NCBI GenBank assembly: GCA_023634235.1
Contig: JAMKCF010000001.1
Span: 32,265,272-32,329,271, forward strand
Direction of reading: 5' to 3'
DNA length: 64,000 nt
Source: Pisaster brevispinus
Taxonomy: Eukaryota; Echinodermata; Asteroidea; Forcipulatida; Asteriidae
Positions 21,367 through 31,868 of the stretch are shown here, piece after piece; position 1 is the stretch's first letter, and each line of letters opens with the position of its first letter. The notes beneath the pieces were generated by a model that saw only the letters and a program-made list of their open reading frames with translations, had not been told where the DNA came from and made no database searches. Both the position numbers and the translations under genes were made by a program.

Positions 21367-24300
21367 GTGAGAAATTCATACTTTTGTTCAGAAGTTTTTA
21401 TTGTGGATATTTAGGCCTACCAGTCTGAGATTGATGTTGGAATAGTACATGATTTAATACTTTCAGATTTGTTATTTGTAAGTACATGTATCTTGCTTGT
21501 AGACTAAATAAAGCCTTCATTGCCTCCATGAAGTATCGGGCCTGAGATTGGAACATTTCAAGGAGCACCGAGGCAATGACCAGGGGCATGGAGGCAATTG
21601 ACTCCTTGCCTCCATTGCCTCTTTGAAGTATCAGGCCTGAAACTGGAAGATTTTAAGGGCCTCAAGGCAGTGACCAGGGGCATGGAGGCAATTGCCTTTG
21701 TTGGCTCCAGGAACTATCAGGCCTGTACAGTTCATTCTGTTTCTCCTCTGCAGGTGCCATCACAAGCAGCATCTCACTGGCATACACAATCAGCAAGTTC
21801 GTCAGCGGCATCTTGTCAGACAAGCTCAGCGCTCGTGTCATGTTCTCTAGCGGCCTCCTGATTGCCAGTCTCCTCGTCCTGCAGTTTACCAGCTTCCAGT
21901 CCATGAACATGTTTATGATCCTTTGGTTTCTCAACGGGCTGGCTCAAGGAGGGGGCTGGCCTGGCTGCTCCAAGATTTTAAAAAAGGTTGGCGAACAAAG
22001 TGTTTGTTTTAGTACAGTCATAGACTCGATGGTATAGTTTGGGTTTGAACAAAGAAAAATTGACTGTAAAAATAAAACTACCTTGCGTTCAGACAGCTCG
22101 AAGTTAAACCCGATACGGTTTATCTTCGGTTTTAAGAGGTCAAACAGCACCCTGACCCAACACAACAACATTCGGTTTATTCACAAAAGCACGCACACTG
22201 CCCTGTTGAGGCGCACTTTGAGGCGTATGAAGGCATATTTACTTAGTGACCTTACACAAGTTAATCGGTCATCTGTTATGTGTTAAACCGGATGTTGTCA
22301 TTTTTATTCTGTCCACACACCGTGCTAAAAGATAAACCCCAAGTGGTTTAGCGTTAAACCACCCTCGCCGACCGATTTAACTCATTCGGGTTCAACCCGA
22401 TTGGGTTAAGTTTTAAGGGCGTTCAGCCACACAAAGTATAAACCCGAATGAGTTAAAACTGCCTTCAAACCGACTTTAGTACTGTGTCTGAACGACCTCC
22501 CTGGCTTCACAACCAGATTTAGTACATGAAATGAAATGAAATGAAATGAAATGATGAAATTAAAGGAAATGAAAGGAAAGTACGTCATTGGTAAACTTAT
22601 TGTTGCTGTCCTACAGTGGTTTCTACCCTCTGAGCTGGGGCTATGGTGGAGTGTTCTCTCAACAAGTGCTAACTTGGCTGGGGTTGTCGGACCAATTTGC
22701 CTTGCTATGGTTGCAAAGGAGTATGGGTGGAGGGGTGCAATGAACGCGGGAGGTAAGAATGCTATTGATTTTCCAGTATCGTAAGAATGCTATTGAATTT
22801 CCAGGAACGGAGACGAATTTAGGTTTGTCCTGGCCGTGAGCCAGCTCTTGCAACGGACTCAGGTTCTGATGGTTTGAAGGATTCAGAGATGTGATTTTTC
22901 TGTTTTTCCGGAAATCCTTTTTTTCTCCAAAAAGAAACAAAATAACTAATAACAAAGTTAAAATAAAGGAAACAGTTAAAAGATGTAATGAAGTTGATTG
23001 ATGGCCAATTGTTCAATTTTTTTTTTTTTTTTTTTCAGAAAATTTTTCAAAAATCATTTTTGATGACTCCTTTATTTGTTTCATTTGTACTCAGCAATAT
23101 TAGGTATTGCGTGGGCTGTTGTGTCATTTTTGATGATCAAAAATTCTCCGGAAGATGTAGGCTTACAAACGCTGACTGCTAAAGATTCACAAAATAATAA
23201 AGTTGGTGAGTGCTTGTTGAGGTTTATCTATACAGCGATATTTAATTTGTCACCTACAGGTATTATACTGGATTGGTAGAGCTGACAAAATAGTCGCAGA
23301 TACATTTGTAGTCTGGTAGTGCTCATGTTTTGTGTGATCAACCATTATACATGAAGAAACATACCTGTGACAAATTTGACTTAATCTGTTGTTTGAGTTT
23401 GGGGAAAAAATAGTGAAAAAAACATGCACATTTTTCAGCATGTAAACACACTGACCCTTATTTTGTTTGTAACAATCAAAATCAACTACTGCGTTTTTTT
23501 TAGGTTTTGTGATACTGTTTTCTTGAATACGACTTCATTTCACATGTTTCAGAGGGAAATATTTCACAGAAAAAAAATGGTTCTAGTATGAACTTCATAA
23601 TCAAAAATAGTACATGTATTAGGTGTTTCAAACTGCTTACCAACCAAAAGGACCTATGGTATAAATGCAAAAAAAATAGTTAGTGGCCTGACGTTTCGAC
23701 CCTATCAGAGTCTTTTACGAAGGCTAAATGACAAGACTACAAACATAAACAGGTATACTGGTGTGCCAAAAGCAGTCAAGTGGAAACAGATGTGATAGAG
23801 ATGAAAGCACACAGAGGAAGCAGGAGGCTGAACAGAGAGGAGGGTAACGTGTGAGGTGTGCTTTCATCTCTATCATCAAACTTGACTGCTTTTGTTACAT
23901 CAGTATCTGCTTTTGTTACATCAGTATACCTGCTTATGTTTGTAGTCTTGTCATTTAGCCCTCAAGAAAGACTCTGCTAGGGTCGAAACGTCAGGCCACT
24001 AGCTTCACAATCAGTAAGCGTTCAGACTGAAATTAAACAAGGATGTTTTTTATTTATGGCTGGTTCGTATTTCATTTGATATTTGAGCTGTGAAGGAGAA
24101 GGCAATAATCATTAGTCACTGTCAGAAAACGATGCGTTCACATCATAAAAAGTTGCCTGTCCCTGAACTGGGCTCGTTGCGGACGATTCAAGACTGGTTT
24201 CGCGCCAATTTTGTTTGTGGACTCGGACCTACATTAGCCTCGATTGTGAGGTTCTCTTATAAGTCCACGCACATGGAGTCCGTCCACGCACTGTTGACGC

Positions 24301-27300
24301 AAACGCAGTACACTGATTCCACATATGAGGACTCGGTGTGTGTTCCTGTCGTACTACATGCGTAGACTATCGGGCATTATTTGGGTAGTACCTGAAAAAT
24401 GACAGACTCTGTCCGCGGACTGTCGGGCAAAGGGACAGCGCAAGACTGCCTTGCAATCCAGGCTAACCTGGACTTGGCCTTGGACTCAAACTCAGCTGGA
24501 AAGATTCCACTACAACACTGACTTGTCTTGATTAGCCATTTTGAGATACGGTTGACACATAATTGCACTGTTTGCTTTGAGTAAATTTGTCTGTGTACAC
24601 TCAAATGGTGCACTCCTATTTTGTTCCCCATGTCTCAAAAAACGTTAATGAGAAGATTTTCTTTTCTTTTTCCGTTTATAGGTCCTGCCAAAGTGCAAAG
24701 TTCTGCTACAACCCGTGACATCATCGCAAGCCCGTTCCTGTGGATTGTTAGCCTATTATTCTGCCTTAACGCCCATATATCCTACGGCATCATGGACTGG
24801 GGTCAGCTCTTTCTTATACAGGAGGTGGGATTCGACAACGCAGTTGGTGAGTTTGCAACCGGTGCAGTTGTATTCCCAAAGTTTTAATTTTCTTGCGTAT
24901 ATAAGAGGAGTCTTACGTGACTCTCAACGGCACAAAAACATCACTGCGCCTTATCTATTGGCGTCGCTTGAGATCAAAGTGATGATCACTGTGCGAAAAT
25001 ATCTCTCTATTGTTGTAGCCACGTTTTTATTTCTGACACTGCTGCAATCAGACTCAATGATGTTGTCCACCACCAACTCACTTTACATTAATGATGTAGG
25101 ACAACCGAAGGCTCAACTCTCCAGACCCCTTTATGGCGATGTACGGACACGGTCTTCTGTGTGCGGTCAAAGGCGCGTTTTATACGGCGGTACCCTGAGC
25201 GCCAAGTATGCAGGAAATTTTCTGTACTATTTATACATTAATTAATATCATGAACTACTATTTAATATCATGAATTACTAAGTTGTAAATCCAAAGCTGT
25301 TAAAGTATACAATTTTTTTAAATGAGAGAAATTGTAACAAAATATATTCTTCTTTCTTTTTCTTTTTATCTCCTCAGGGAGTGCCTTCATGAGTTCGTAT
25401 TCCATCGGGGCGATTGTGGGAAGCATAGTGTCGGGCTATGTCACTGACAGACTTGTTGCAAGGGTAATTTCCTAATAATCCCAGGAATCCTAAGATTCAA
25501 TCAAGTCCCATGATACAGTGGGTCTCATATTACCATGGGTCCTGTCAACGTTACGATAATCCAATATAGAAAGAGGCTAAGATAAAACATCCTTCCATCT
25601 GGCAACTCACACCTGTTATCTCCATGTATTTTTTTCAAATCAGTGGACTTAATTGAATCGTGCACAAACTAGTAGGGCTGCTGACTGCCCAGGCAGATTA
25701 AATGCTCAATCATTAAATTTAATTACTTAAGTTACTCAATGTAAACACACCCACTCAGTGAAAAGGATGTATACTTTCCGAGTTTTTTGTGGCCAACCTC
25801 GGAATTCTTTAATGGAGCTTTCCCGTAATGAGAGGAAACTAAGAGATAATTTGTATCTGTTTGAAATATTTGTTTTTGTATGGACATAACACAAACAATA
25901 ATGATAATAACAATTAGTCTTCATGTAGGGCTTTATCTATGGGTGCTCCAAGCACATGTCATGTTTTATTTCCAGACAGGGTTTTCTTAATTGTGAGGTC
26001 CATTTATGTAAACAGCAGCCACTGCCAGAAACACCAGGGCAATCCCCTTTGCTTAGAGATATCTGTAAATGGGTTCTATTACACGAAACCTCGGACCAAC
26101 AGCTTTACGTTCCATCCAAAGGACAAAGCAATCATGGTTAAGTGTCTTGCATAAGGACACAAGTGTCAAGACGGGGACTCGAACCCACACTCTGCTGTGG
26201 CCAGAAACACCAGAGCTTGAGTCCATTGCGCTCGACCGCTCGACCCACGACACTCCACATTTAATTTTGATTTGGATTTCTTCTTTAACTGCTCCTCAGG
26301 CAAGCAAGCAGTCCAAAGGAAGCCCTCGTTTCATATGGTTTCTCATCATGGAGGCTGTAAATCTACTTTTTATTCACATGTTCCGGAGTGAGGTCAATTT
26401 GGAAACAAGTCAGGTAATCGTAACTAATAGTTTGATTATATCTTTTATTTCCATTTTCTAAATGGGTTTTCTATGTTGTGACTTGCAGAATTGTTTGTCA
26501 ATGCCACATTTTTATGTTTTTTATAGGTCATTTACATGTTTGATTTGAATTACATTTGGTACAATGACTTGCTTCATTGTCACAAGTTACCGGTTAAATT
26601 TGAATTCCTCAGACTACAGACAGTTGCTATGGCGCATGAGGCAAGCTTTTGCGTATTTACGCAAGAGACGGCCAACAAACATGCACAATTCTCAATGAAT
26701 GTGTATGGCTTAAACGGTACCAGGGTTTGCCTATGCAAGCAGAAAGCAAAGTCTGTCTTGTCCCAATATGGCTCATCAGGCCGGAGTTGATATCTGTAAA
26801 TTGCAGAACTTGAGTCATGATATCATATTGCAGGCTGGCATAGTTTATGTATCATTCTGTTTAATATTGAATGGTCAAACAGTAGGAGGGTTAATACAAT
26901 TTCCCACGATTGTCTTCTAGGTATTCCTTCTACTAATCAGCTTTGTGATGGGTGTATGTCAGTACAGTTGCTTCTCTGTGTACGGTGTCGTTGCCATTGA
27001 GAATGCACCTGCTCACCTGTCTGGAACGTCACATGCTTTTGCTGGCATGGCTTGCAATGGTATGTACAGTTGTATTCCTTTCTGTTAAAACTAAAATGTC
27101 ATTTTGTCACTTCTAAGGATTTGTATATTCGGTGTGTGCGGTAACACCATATGTATATCTATTAGCTGTGTAGGTTTGTTCTTAGGGAACTAGGTCTTGC
27201 TTTTTATTCTACTGCCGCGGAGTAAATATCGGAAATCGGGAGACTACTTAGTTCTGAAAAGAACTGTCCAGCTTATTAGCTACTACCTGGGCGGAAGGTA

Positions 27301-27724
27301 GGAAATCGGCCGGGACTACTACTTTCGCTTAGTGGATCGAGGGGACTTCTCGTTATTAACTTCACTGCCGCGAAGTGAGTTCTTAAGTAGTCTCCCGAAT
27401 TCCAAAATCGTTTTGGTCCACGCTGCTTGCAGGCGCTATGGTCTCTATAGGGTTAACACCCATCTGTGAATCATTAAAACACAAACAAGCTTCTTCTTTT
27501 TTTTGTCTACGAAACAAATTTATTATCAATTTTATATCCTTTTTTTCTCCCCTCTAGTTGGTGTCCTGATGGCAGGGTTTCCCTTGACCTACCTTGCCGA
27601 GATGTACAACTGGGGAGTCGTATTGTTGTACCTGGAAGTTATGTCCCTGGCAAGTGTGTTCATTCTGATTGTAACGAGGAATTTCGATGCCAGGATCGGA
27701 AAATCGGCCAAGAAGCTGGAGTGA
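21225..27724 (+). CDS. SLC37A4: SLC37A4 orthologue: glucose-6-phosphate/phosphate antiporter, complete, 9 exons
   Basis: Coding exons are 21225-21366, 21754-21986, 22617-22752, 23095-23205, 24682-24846, 25378-25463, 26300-26413, 26921-27059 and 27558-27724. They join in frame to 430 residues; the human protein is 429. Landmarks in order are YYLNRKSFSF near the N-terminus (the Arg matches the human Arg28 position), TISKFVSGILSDKLSARVMF, WFLNGLAQGGGWPGC, WWSVLSTSANLAGVVGP, SPEDVGL, DWGQLFLIQE, GYVTDRLV and SGTSHAFAG. All are typical of this major-facilitator family. The protein ends KKLE, a KKXX-type ER retrieval signal like the KKAE of the human protein. By family knowledge it moves glucose-6-phosphate into the ER lumen in exchange for phosphate, feeding glucose-6-phosphatase. 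No broken or missing segment was seen. Confidence 0.96.
21754..21986 (+). CDS. SLC37A4: SLC37A4 exon 2
   Basis: Acceptor CCTCTGCAG; encodes AITSSISLAYTISKFVSG through CSKILKK. The donor AAAAAG|GTTGGC is off-consensus after GT, but the next exon (WFLPSEL) fits phase 0 exactly as in the human protein. Confidence 0.93.
22083..22497 (+). repeat. MITE-like element in SLC37A4 intron 2
   Basis: CGTTCAGACA near the left edge is inverted as TGTCTGAACG at the right. The interior repeats TTAAACCCGAT/AAACCCGAATGAG motifs in both orientations. A (GAAAT)n tract follows at 22520-22560. Confidence 0.5.
22617..22752 (+). CDS. SLC37A4: SLC37A4 exon 3
   Basis: Acceptor GTCCTACAG; encodes WFLPSELGLWWSVLSTSAN to YGWRGAMNAG; donor GGAG|GTAAGA. 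Confidence 0.94.
23095..23205 (+). CDS. SLC37A4: SLC37A4 exon 4
   Basis: Acceptor GTACTCAG; encodes AILGIAWAVVSFLMIKNSPE to NNKV; donor GTTG|GTGAGT. Carries the SPEDVGL signature that ends the N-terminal half. Confidence 0.94.
23625..24002. repeat. Inverted-repeat element in SLC37A4 intron 4
   Basis: The block CTAAATGACAAGACTACAAA and CCTGACGTTTCGACCCTA near 23690-23760 occurs inverted at 23930-24000, making a hairpin-forming element. Single arms recur near 2200, 20995, 28735 and 29260. Confidence 0.7.
24682..24846 (+). CDS. SLC37A4: SLC37A4 exon 5
   Basis: Acceptor CGTTTATAG; encodes GPAKVQSSATTRDIIASPFL to FLIQEVGFDNAV; donor GTTG|GTGAGT. Central loop and start of the C-terminal half. Confidence 0.94.
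25378..25463 (+). CDS. SLC37A4: SLC37A4 exon 6
   Basis: Acceptor ATCTCCTCAG; encodes SAFMSSYSIGAIVGSIVSGY then VTDRLVAR; donor AGG|GTAATT. Confidence 0.94.
25925..26262 (-). repeat. tRNA-derived SINE, family B, in SLC37A4 intron 6
   Basis: The minus strand reads GTGTCGTGGGTCGAGCGGTC (head) and GGGTTCGAGTCCCCGTC (box B), then the family body with GGATGGAACGTAAAG. It ends about 40 bp before exon 7. Confidence 0.75.
26300..26413 (+). CDS. SLC37A4: SLC37A4 exon 7
   Basis: Acceptor TGCTCCTCAG; encodes ASKQSKGSPRFIWFLIMEAV to NLETSQ; donor CAG|GTAATC. This is the least conserved exon. Confidence 0.92.
26921..27059 (+). CDS. SLC37A4: SLC37A4 exon 8
   Basis: Acceptor GTCTTCTAG; encodes VFLLLISFVMGVCQYSCFSV to SGTSHAFAGMACN; donor AATG|GTATGT. 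Confidence 0.94.
27120..27440 (+). repeat. Dispersed repeat in SLC37A4 intron 8
   Basis: GTGCGGTAACACCATATG and TTCTGAAAAGAACTG match repeat sequence in ACTL6A intron 4 (36605-36735). Inverted GCGGAGTAAAT/ACTTCACTGCCGCG-type segments suggest a MITE. Confidence 0.4.
27558..27724 (+). CDS. SLC37A4: SLC37A4 exon 9 with stop
   Basis: Acceptor CCCTCTAG; encodes GVLMAGFPLTYLAEMYNW to IGKSAKKLE and TGA. Ends with the KKXX-type ER signal. Confidence 0.95.
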
Positions 27725-27793
27725 GAAGGTACACAGGTACGATACTTCAGGAGGAGTCAATAATGGGAGGCATTTCTAAGCCTCTGTACCTCA

Positions 27794-27943
27794 GGTGCCA
27801 AGTTCAAGAGCTGCTTAAGTAGAAAATAGTTTCTGCTTAGCGCAATTTGTACGCGCGAAATATACAGCAGCAAATTTCTTTGCTATAATGTAGTTAGCAA
27901 GAAAATTTGCTTACCGTTAAGTAGCGCTCTGAAATTGGCCCCA
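27794..27943 (-). repeat. MITE of the CAATTTCATAG family
   Basis: AAGTTCAAGAGCTGCTTAAG at the left pairs with CTTACCGTTAAGTAGCGCTC and TGAAATTGGCCCC at the right. It lies in or just after the SLC37A4 3' UTR. Confidence 0.5.
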
Positions 27944-28812
27944 GGTCGTATGGGAAAACTTGAAAATTCTTGACATTCTATGTCATAATTTCCACATGAG
28001 TTCAAGAGTTATAAAACTAACTGATTAAGTTTTTGAGGAAAAAGAGGATGTGCACTGCAGACACAGTTGACATTTGAGCTCATTATTCTCTGTGTTCTAT
28101 TATTGTATTCTATTGATAAAACAAACCAAAGAATGCTGTTTTGCATGTTCTAAAACCAATGGGGTGCATATCAAATTATTATTTTATACAATTGCCAAAA
28201 TTGAACTGCCAGGGGCTTAATTTTTCAGAATACAATTTATAATATATGCCTTTGTTTTAAACTAATATGCCTTTTTTTAAATAAGTAAACAAATTAAATC
28301 GGTGCAAATAACTATTAGTTTATTAAGCGCGACGACCGAAAAATTGAATGTTACATTCATTATTTGCATCAACTTCATAAGGTTGTGTTTTTTTATTAAT
28401 TTTTTCAAGATTATACATTTTGCAAAAATTCCAAGATGACCAGAGAAGAGAGTTGCATAAAAAAGAATGTGTTCATCGTAGAAATTTAAACTTCCTTCTT
28501 GAGATGCTAATTACTACAGAGACACTGCCTTGCTTATTGTGTTATCAAGTGTCAGGCACATTACTGATGGCACAGGATGTTTATTTACATATTATTTCTC
28601 TTGTCTTTGCTTTTAATACTTTAACGGTAACTTCAATGTGTAGTCATCTTTTTCAAAAATCATGCGTACCTCTTTTTATACCATCAAGTTTACGTTAAGT
28701 TTGGTTGAAAAGTAGTGTTATATATATTAGCTGTTGCAAATTGCCTACCAACCAAAGGGACCTATGGTATAAATGCACAAACAAATATTGTTGATTGCCT
28801 GATTTTTAGACT

Positions 28813-29211
28813 CTGTGGCCTGTCGTGGGTGAGCACTGGACTCAACCTCTGGTGTTTCTGATCAGCAGAGTGTGGGTTCGAGTCCCGGTCGTGACACTTG
28901 TGTCCTTAAGCAAGACACTTAACCATAATTGCGTCGTCCTTCGGATGGGACGTAAAGCCCTAGGTCCCGCGTGTTGTGTAATGCACGTAAAAGAACCCAG
29001 TGCACTTATCGCAAAGAGAAGGGGTCTGTCCCGGTGTTCCTGGTTTGATTGGCAGCATATTGCGCCACAGCACCTTGTAAACCATTACATGGTGCTATAA
29101 AGGAATAGGTCTCATACTTTTAAAAAAATGTAGCTCCACATACCTTGCAGGAAGAAATACTGAGCGCTTTGATACGCCCCTAGGGGTGTGATAAAGCGCT
29201 ATATAAGAACC

Positions 29212-29254
<43 letters not shown>
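28813..29254 (+). repeat. tRNA-derived SINE, family B, full length with (ATT)n tail
   Basis: The head TCTGGTGTTTCTGATCAGCA and box B GGGTTCGAGTCCCGGTC lead to a body with CTTCGGATGGGACGTAAAG. The tail GAGCGCTTTGATACGCCCC and AAAGCGCTATATAAG ends in about 13 ATT units. This is the best-preserved copy in the window. Confidence 0.85.
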
Positions 29255-29255
<1 letters not shown>

Positions 29256-31297
29256 GACCCTAGCACATGTAGCAGAGACTTTCAGTCGAAATGTCAGGCC
29301 ACTAACTATTTTTGCGTTATTTTTTGTTCTGGACAATTTTCGAAACGATAATATGTTGCAACTACATGTCTTTTTGTGTCACCAGGCATGCAATTTCTCT
29401 GCGTATCAGCTAATTTTCTCTCTTTGTTTGTGCCATATACTGTATAAATGTTCTTCAAGCAAACTTAAATCCTAGGTACGTACCTCTATTTCCCTTTGTT
29501 CATTTGTTTTACTTCTTTAAAAACATTTTTTTTTTTTTTAATGTCTTACGATTTTATATAACTGAAACCTTGATGCAGTACTACATGGATATTTTATTCT
29601 GTAACCTTGAAAAATAAACTTGAATTTTCTGTTATTTTATAGTATGATTAAAAATGGGGTTCTCTTGTTTTTACATCGTACAGATGCTAATTTGATATTT
29701 TATATTGATCATAATTATTCTAGTTTTATACCGTGTGTGCTTGTACATACTAGAATTGATTTTTATATTGATTCTTTAGATTCAAGGAGAACTTGACAAT
29801 TATTTAAACAGTTGATCTGAGACTACCATCTTCTTCGCAAAATGTGACGTACACTTTAGGGGCCAATCAGAATAGTCAATGTTTAAAAAAAACGACCCAC
29901 CCACCCACCCAGCCTAAATTTTGATTTTTAAATATTGAATGGCTTCATAATGTAATCTATACACTGAAGAACAAAGTAATGCCACAAATGAACCAGATAT
30001 TTTAGACCAAAGGTCTCCAACATCAGTAGTTTTCATTGGGTTTTTTTCAGGCATAAACAAACAACTTTGTAGTTTTATCAGGAATAGAATTGACAATCTT
30101 GGCCAGCTGGGTAACTTTTCTTCTTCTTTTTCGTTTGTTAATTTATACACTTTTTTTTGTATAATACAAACTGAATTTTGATTTTCAGTTATTTCTTGTG
30201 ACCCACCCACCCACAATTTCGAGGATTTTTTTTTTTTTTAACACTGACTATTCCGAATGGCCACTTAAAAACTAATTGTTAAATTCAACACTAAGAATGC
30301 GATGAGTGACAACTCTTTGTAAAGTTAAATTCATCTTAGTTTTAAGTTTCTCAACACTCTTTGCAAACTCACTTTGTTTACTGATTATGAGACACACAGT
30401 GTACCAACAAAATATATTACGATAGTCACTGATTAAATACAACAGAAATGGCAAGACGGAAAAATAGGTGCAGACGTAACAAAGGCGCCTAGAGGAGTTA
30501 CAACATTTAAAGTAGGATTGCTAAATTTAACTTTGACAGTGTTAAATTAACTTTTTCGTATTGTTTTACTTTTTATAGAGTTGTCACTGGCGCACTCTGT
30601 GTGAACTCAACACTAGGATCTTGTAGAGTTTTGGTTTAATGTATTTTGGTTCTTGCTTTGGTTAATTTTTTTTAAAGTCGTTATTAATGTGTTTACTGTT
30701 GGTGTTTATTATCAAAATGAAAGTACAATTTATGAAGAATTATGACTGTTAATGTGAATTGAATCATGCAAGTATGAATAAAAATAAACAATTATGCAAT
30801 AAGTGTACACTTGTAACAACTTATACTTCTGAGTTATTTTGCTGAACACAGTCGTATATCTTGCACACACAATAAATTATTTCGGAAAGGGAGTAACAAC
30901 ACTAAAAGGAACAGCATTGACAAATAATGATTTATCATAACGAAAACAAAACTATTAATTACTTATAATTATAAGCGAGGTGCATCATCAGACTTTTAAA
31001 GAGATTAGAAAGGAGAACACTACTCTGGCCGCTTTTTGGTTGAACCTGTCTGTAGAGAGAAATATTTAAAAAATGTAAAACAGCTTCGAACCACCACACT
31101 TCATGAAAAAAAAAAACTTAACTAAAGACAATGAGTTTTTGAGACATCAAGAAAACTATATAGGTGCTTGAATTTTGTGAATAGTGGTGGTTCGTTAAAC
31201 ATAATTTGTTGCTGTGGTAATGATTTGGAACATAATGTCACCACAACTGTACTGTCAAAAGATGAGCCATTGTCTAGCTAGTGGTGCGCTCTTGGCA

Positions 31298-31445
31298 AGT
31301 GTCTTATATGTCACATGTGATATGTCACATGCCTGATATGTCATTATGTCATAATGTCACATCAGTCACATATATGTCATATGTCACATATGACACATAA
31401 TATATGTCATATGTGACATATGAGTCATGACACATAAATCATGAC
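31298..31445. repeat. ATGTCACATATGTGACAT-type palindrome cluster
   Basis: Many overlapping copies of TATGTCACAT and its complement make this 150-bp stretch strongly self-complementary. It ends about 400 bp upstream of the ACTL6A start codon. Confidence 0.65.
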
Positions 31446-31843
31446 GAATTGAAATCCGGGGGGGGGGCGCGGGACGGGCTTATTTTTGGACCGTTTGCCA
31501 TGACTGGGGCACCTCAACCCCCCAGCATTTGCAAAGGGATGTAAAAAAAAAACTTAAAAAAAAACACTGGCTTAGACCGTTTCCGGCTACAGCTACGGCT
31601 ACGACAAGAGCTTATTGAACGCAAAATAATGATGTCGCGGAAATCTAGCCGTAGCCATAGCTAGCCGTAGCCGCCAATAATTCGGACACGCACGGTCTTA
31701 TTATTAAGTCACTTGAACAAAGGGAATTGCGCCACCTATCGTCAGATAACAATTATTCCACTTCGTACACAGTGTGGCGCTGCTTTTGTGTGAATTAGCG
31801 TGTACCGATTTGATAAATTAGTTGTCCATATTGCTGTTAAAAA

Positions 31844-31868
31844 ATGAGTGGAGGCGTATACGGGGGAG
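31844..31868 (+). CDS. ACTL6A: ACTL6A exon 1
   Basis: Encodes MSGGVYGG plus one base; donor GGAG|GTAAGA. The tiny first coding exon matches the diagnostic ACTL6A start. Confidence 0.93.

Larger units (their letters stand above)
27725..31843. other. Intergenic region between SLC37A4 and ACTL6A
   Basis: It holds the SLC37A4 3' UTR, a CAATTTC-type MITE (27794-27943), a full SINE (28813-29254) and AT-rich DNA. A palindrome-rich stretch at 31298-31445 and a GGCTACGGCTA inverted repeat (31575-31695) lie before the ACTL6A start. No other exon was recognised. Confidence 0.5.
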
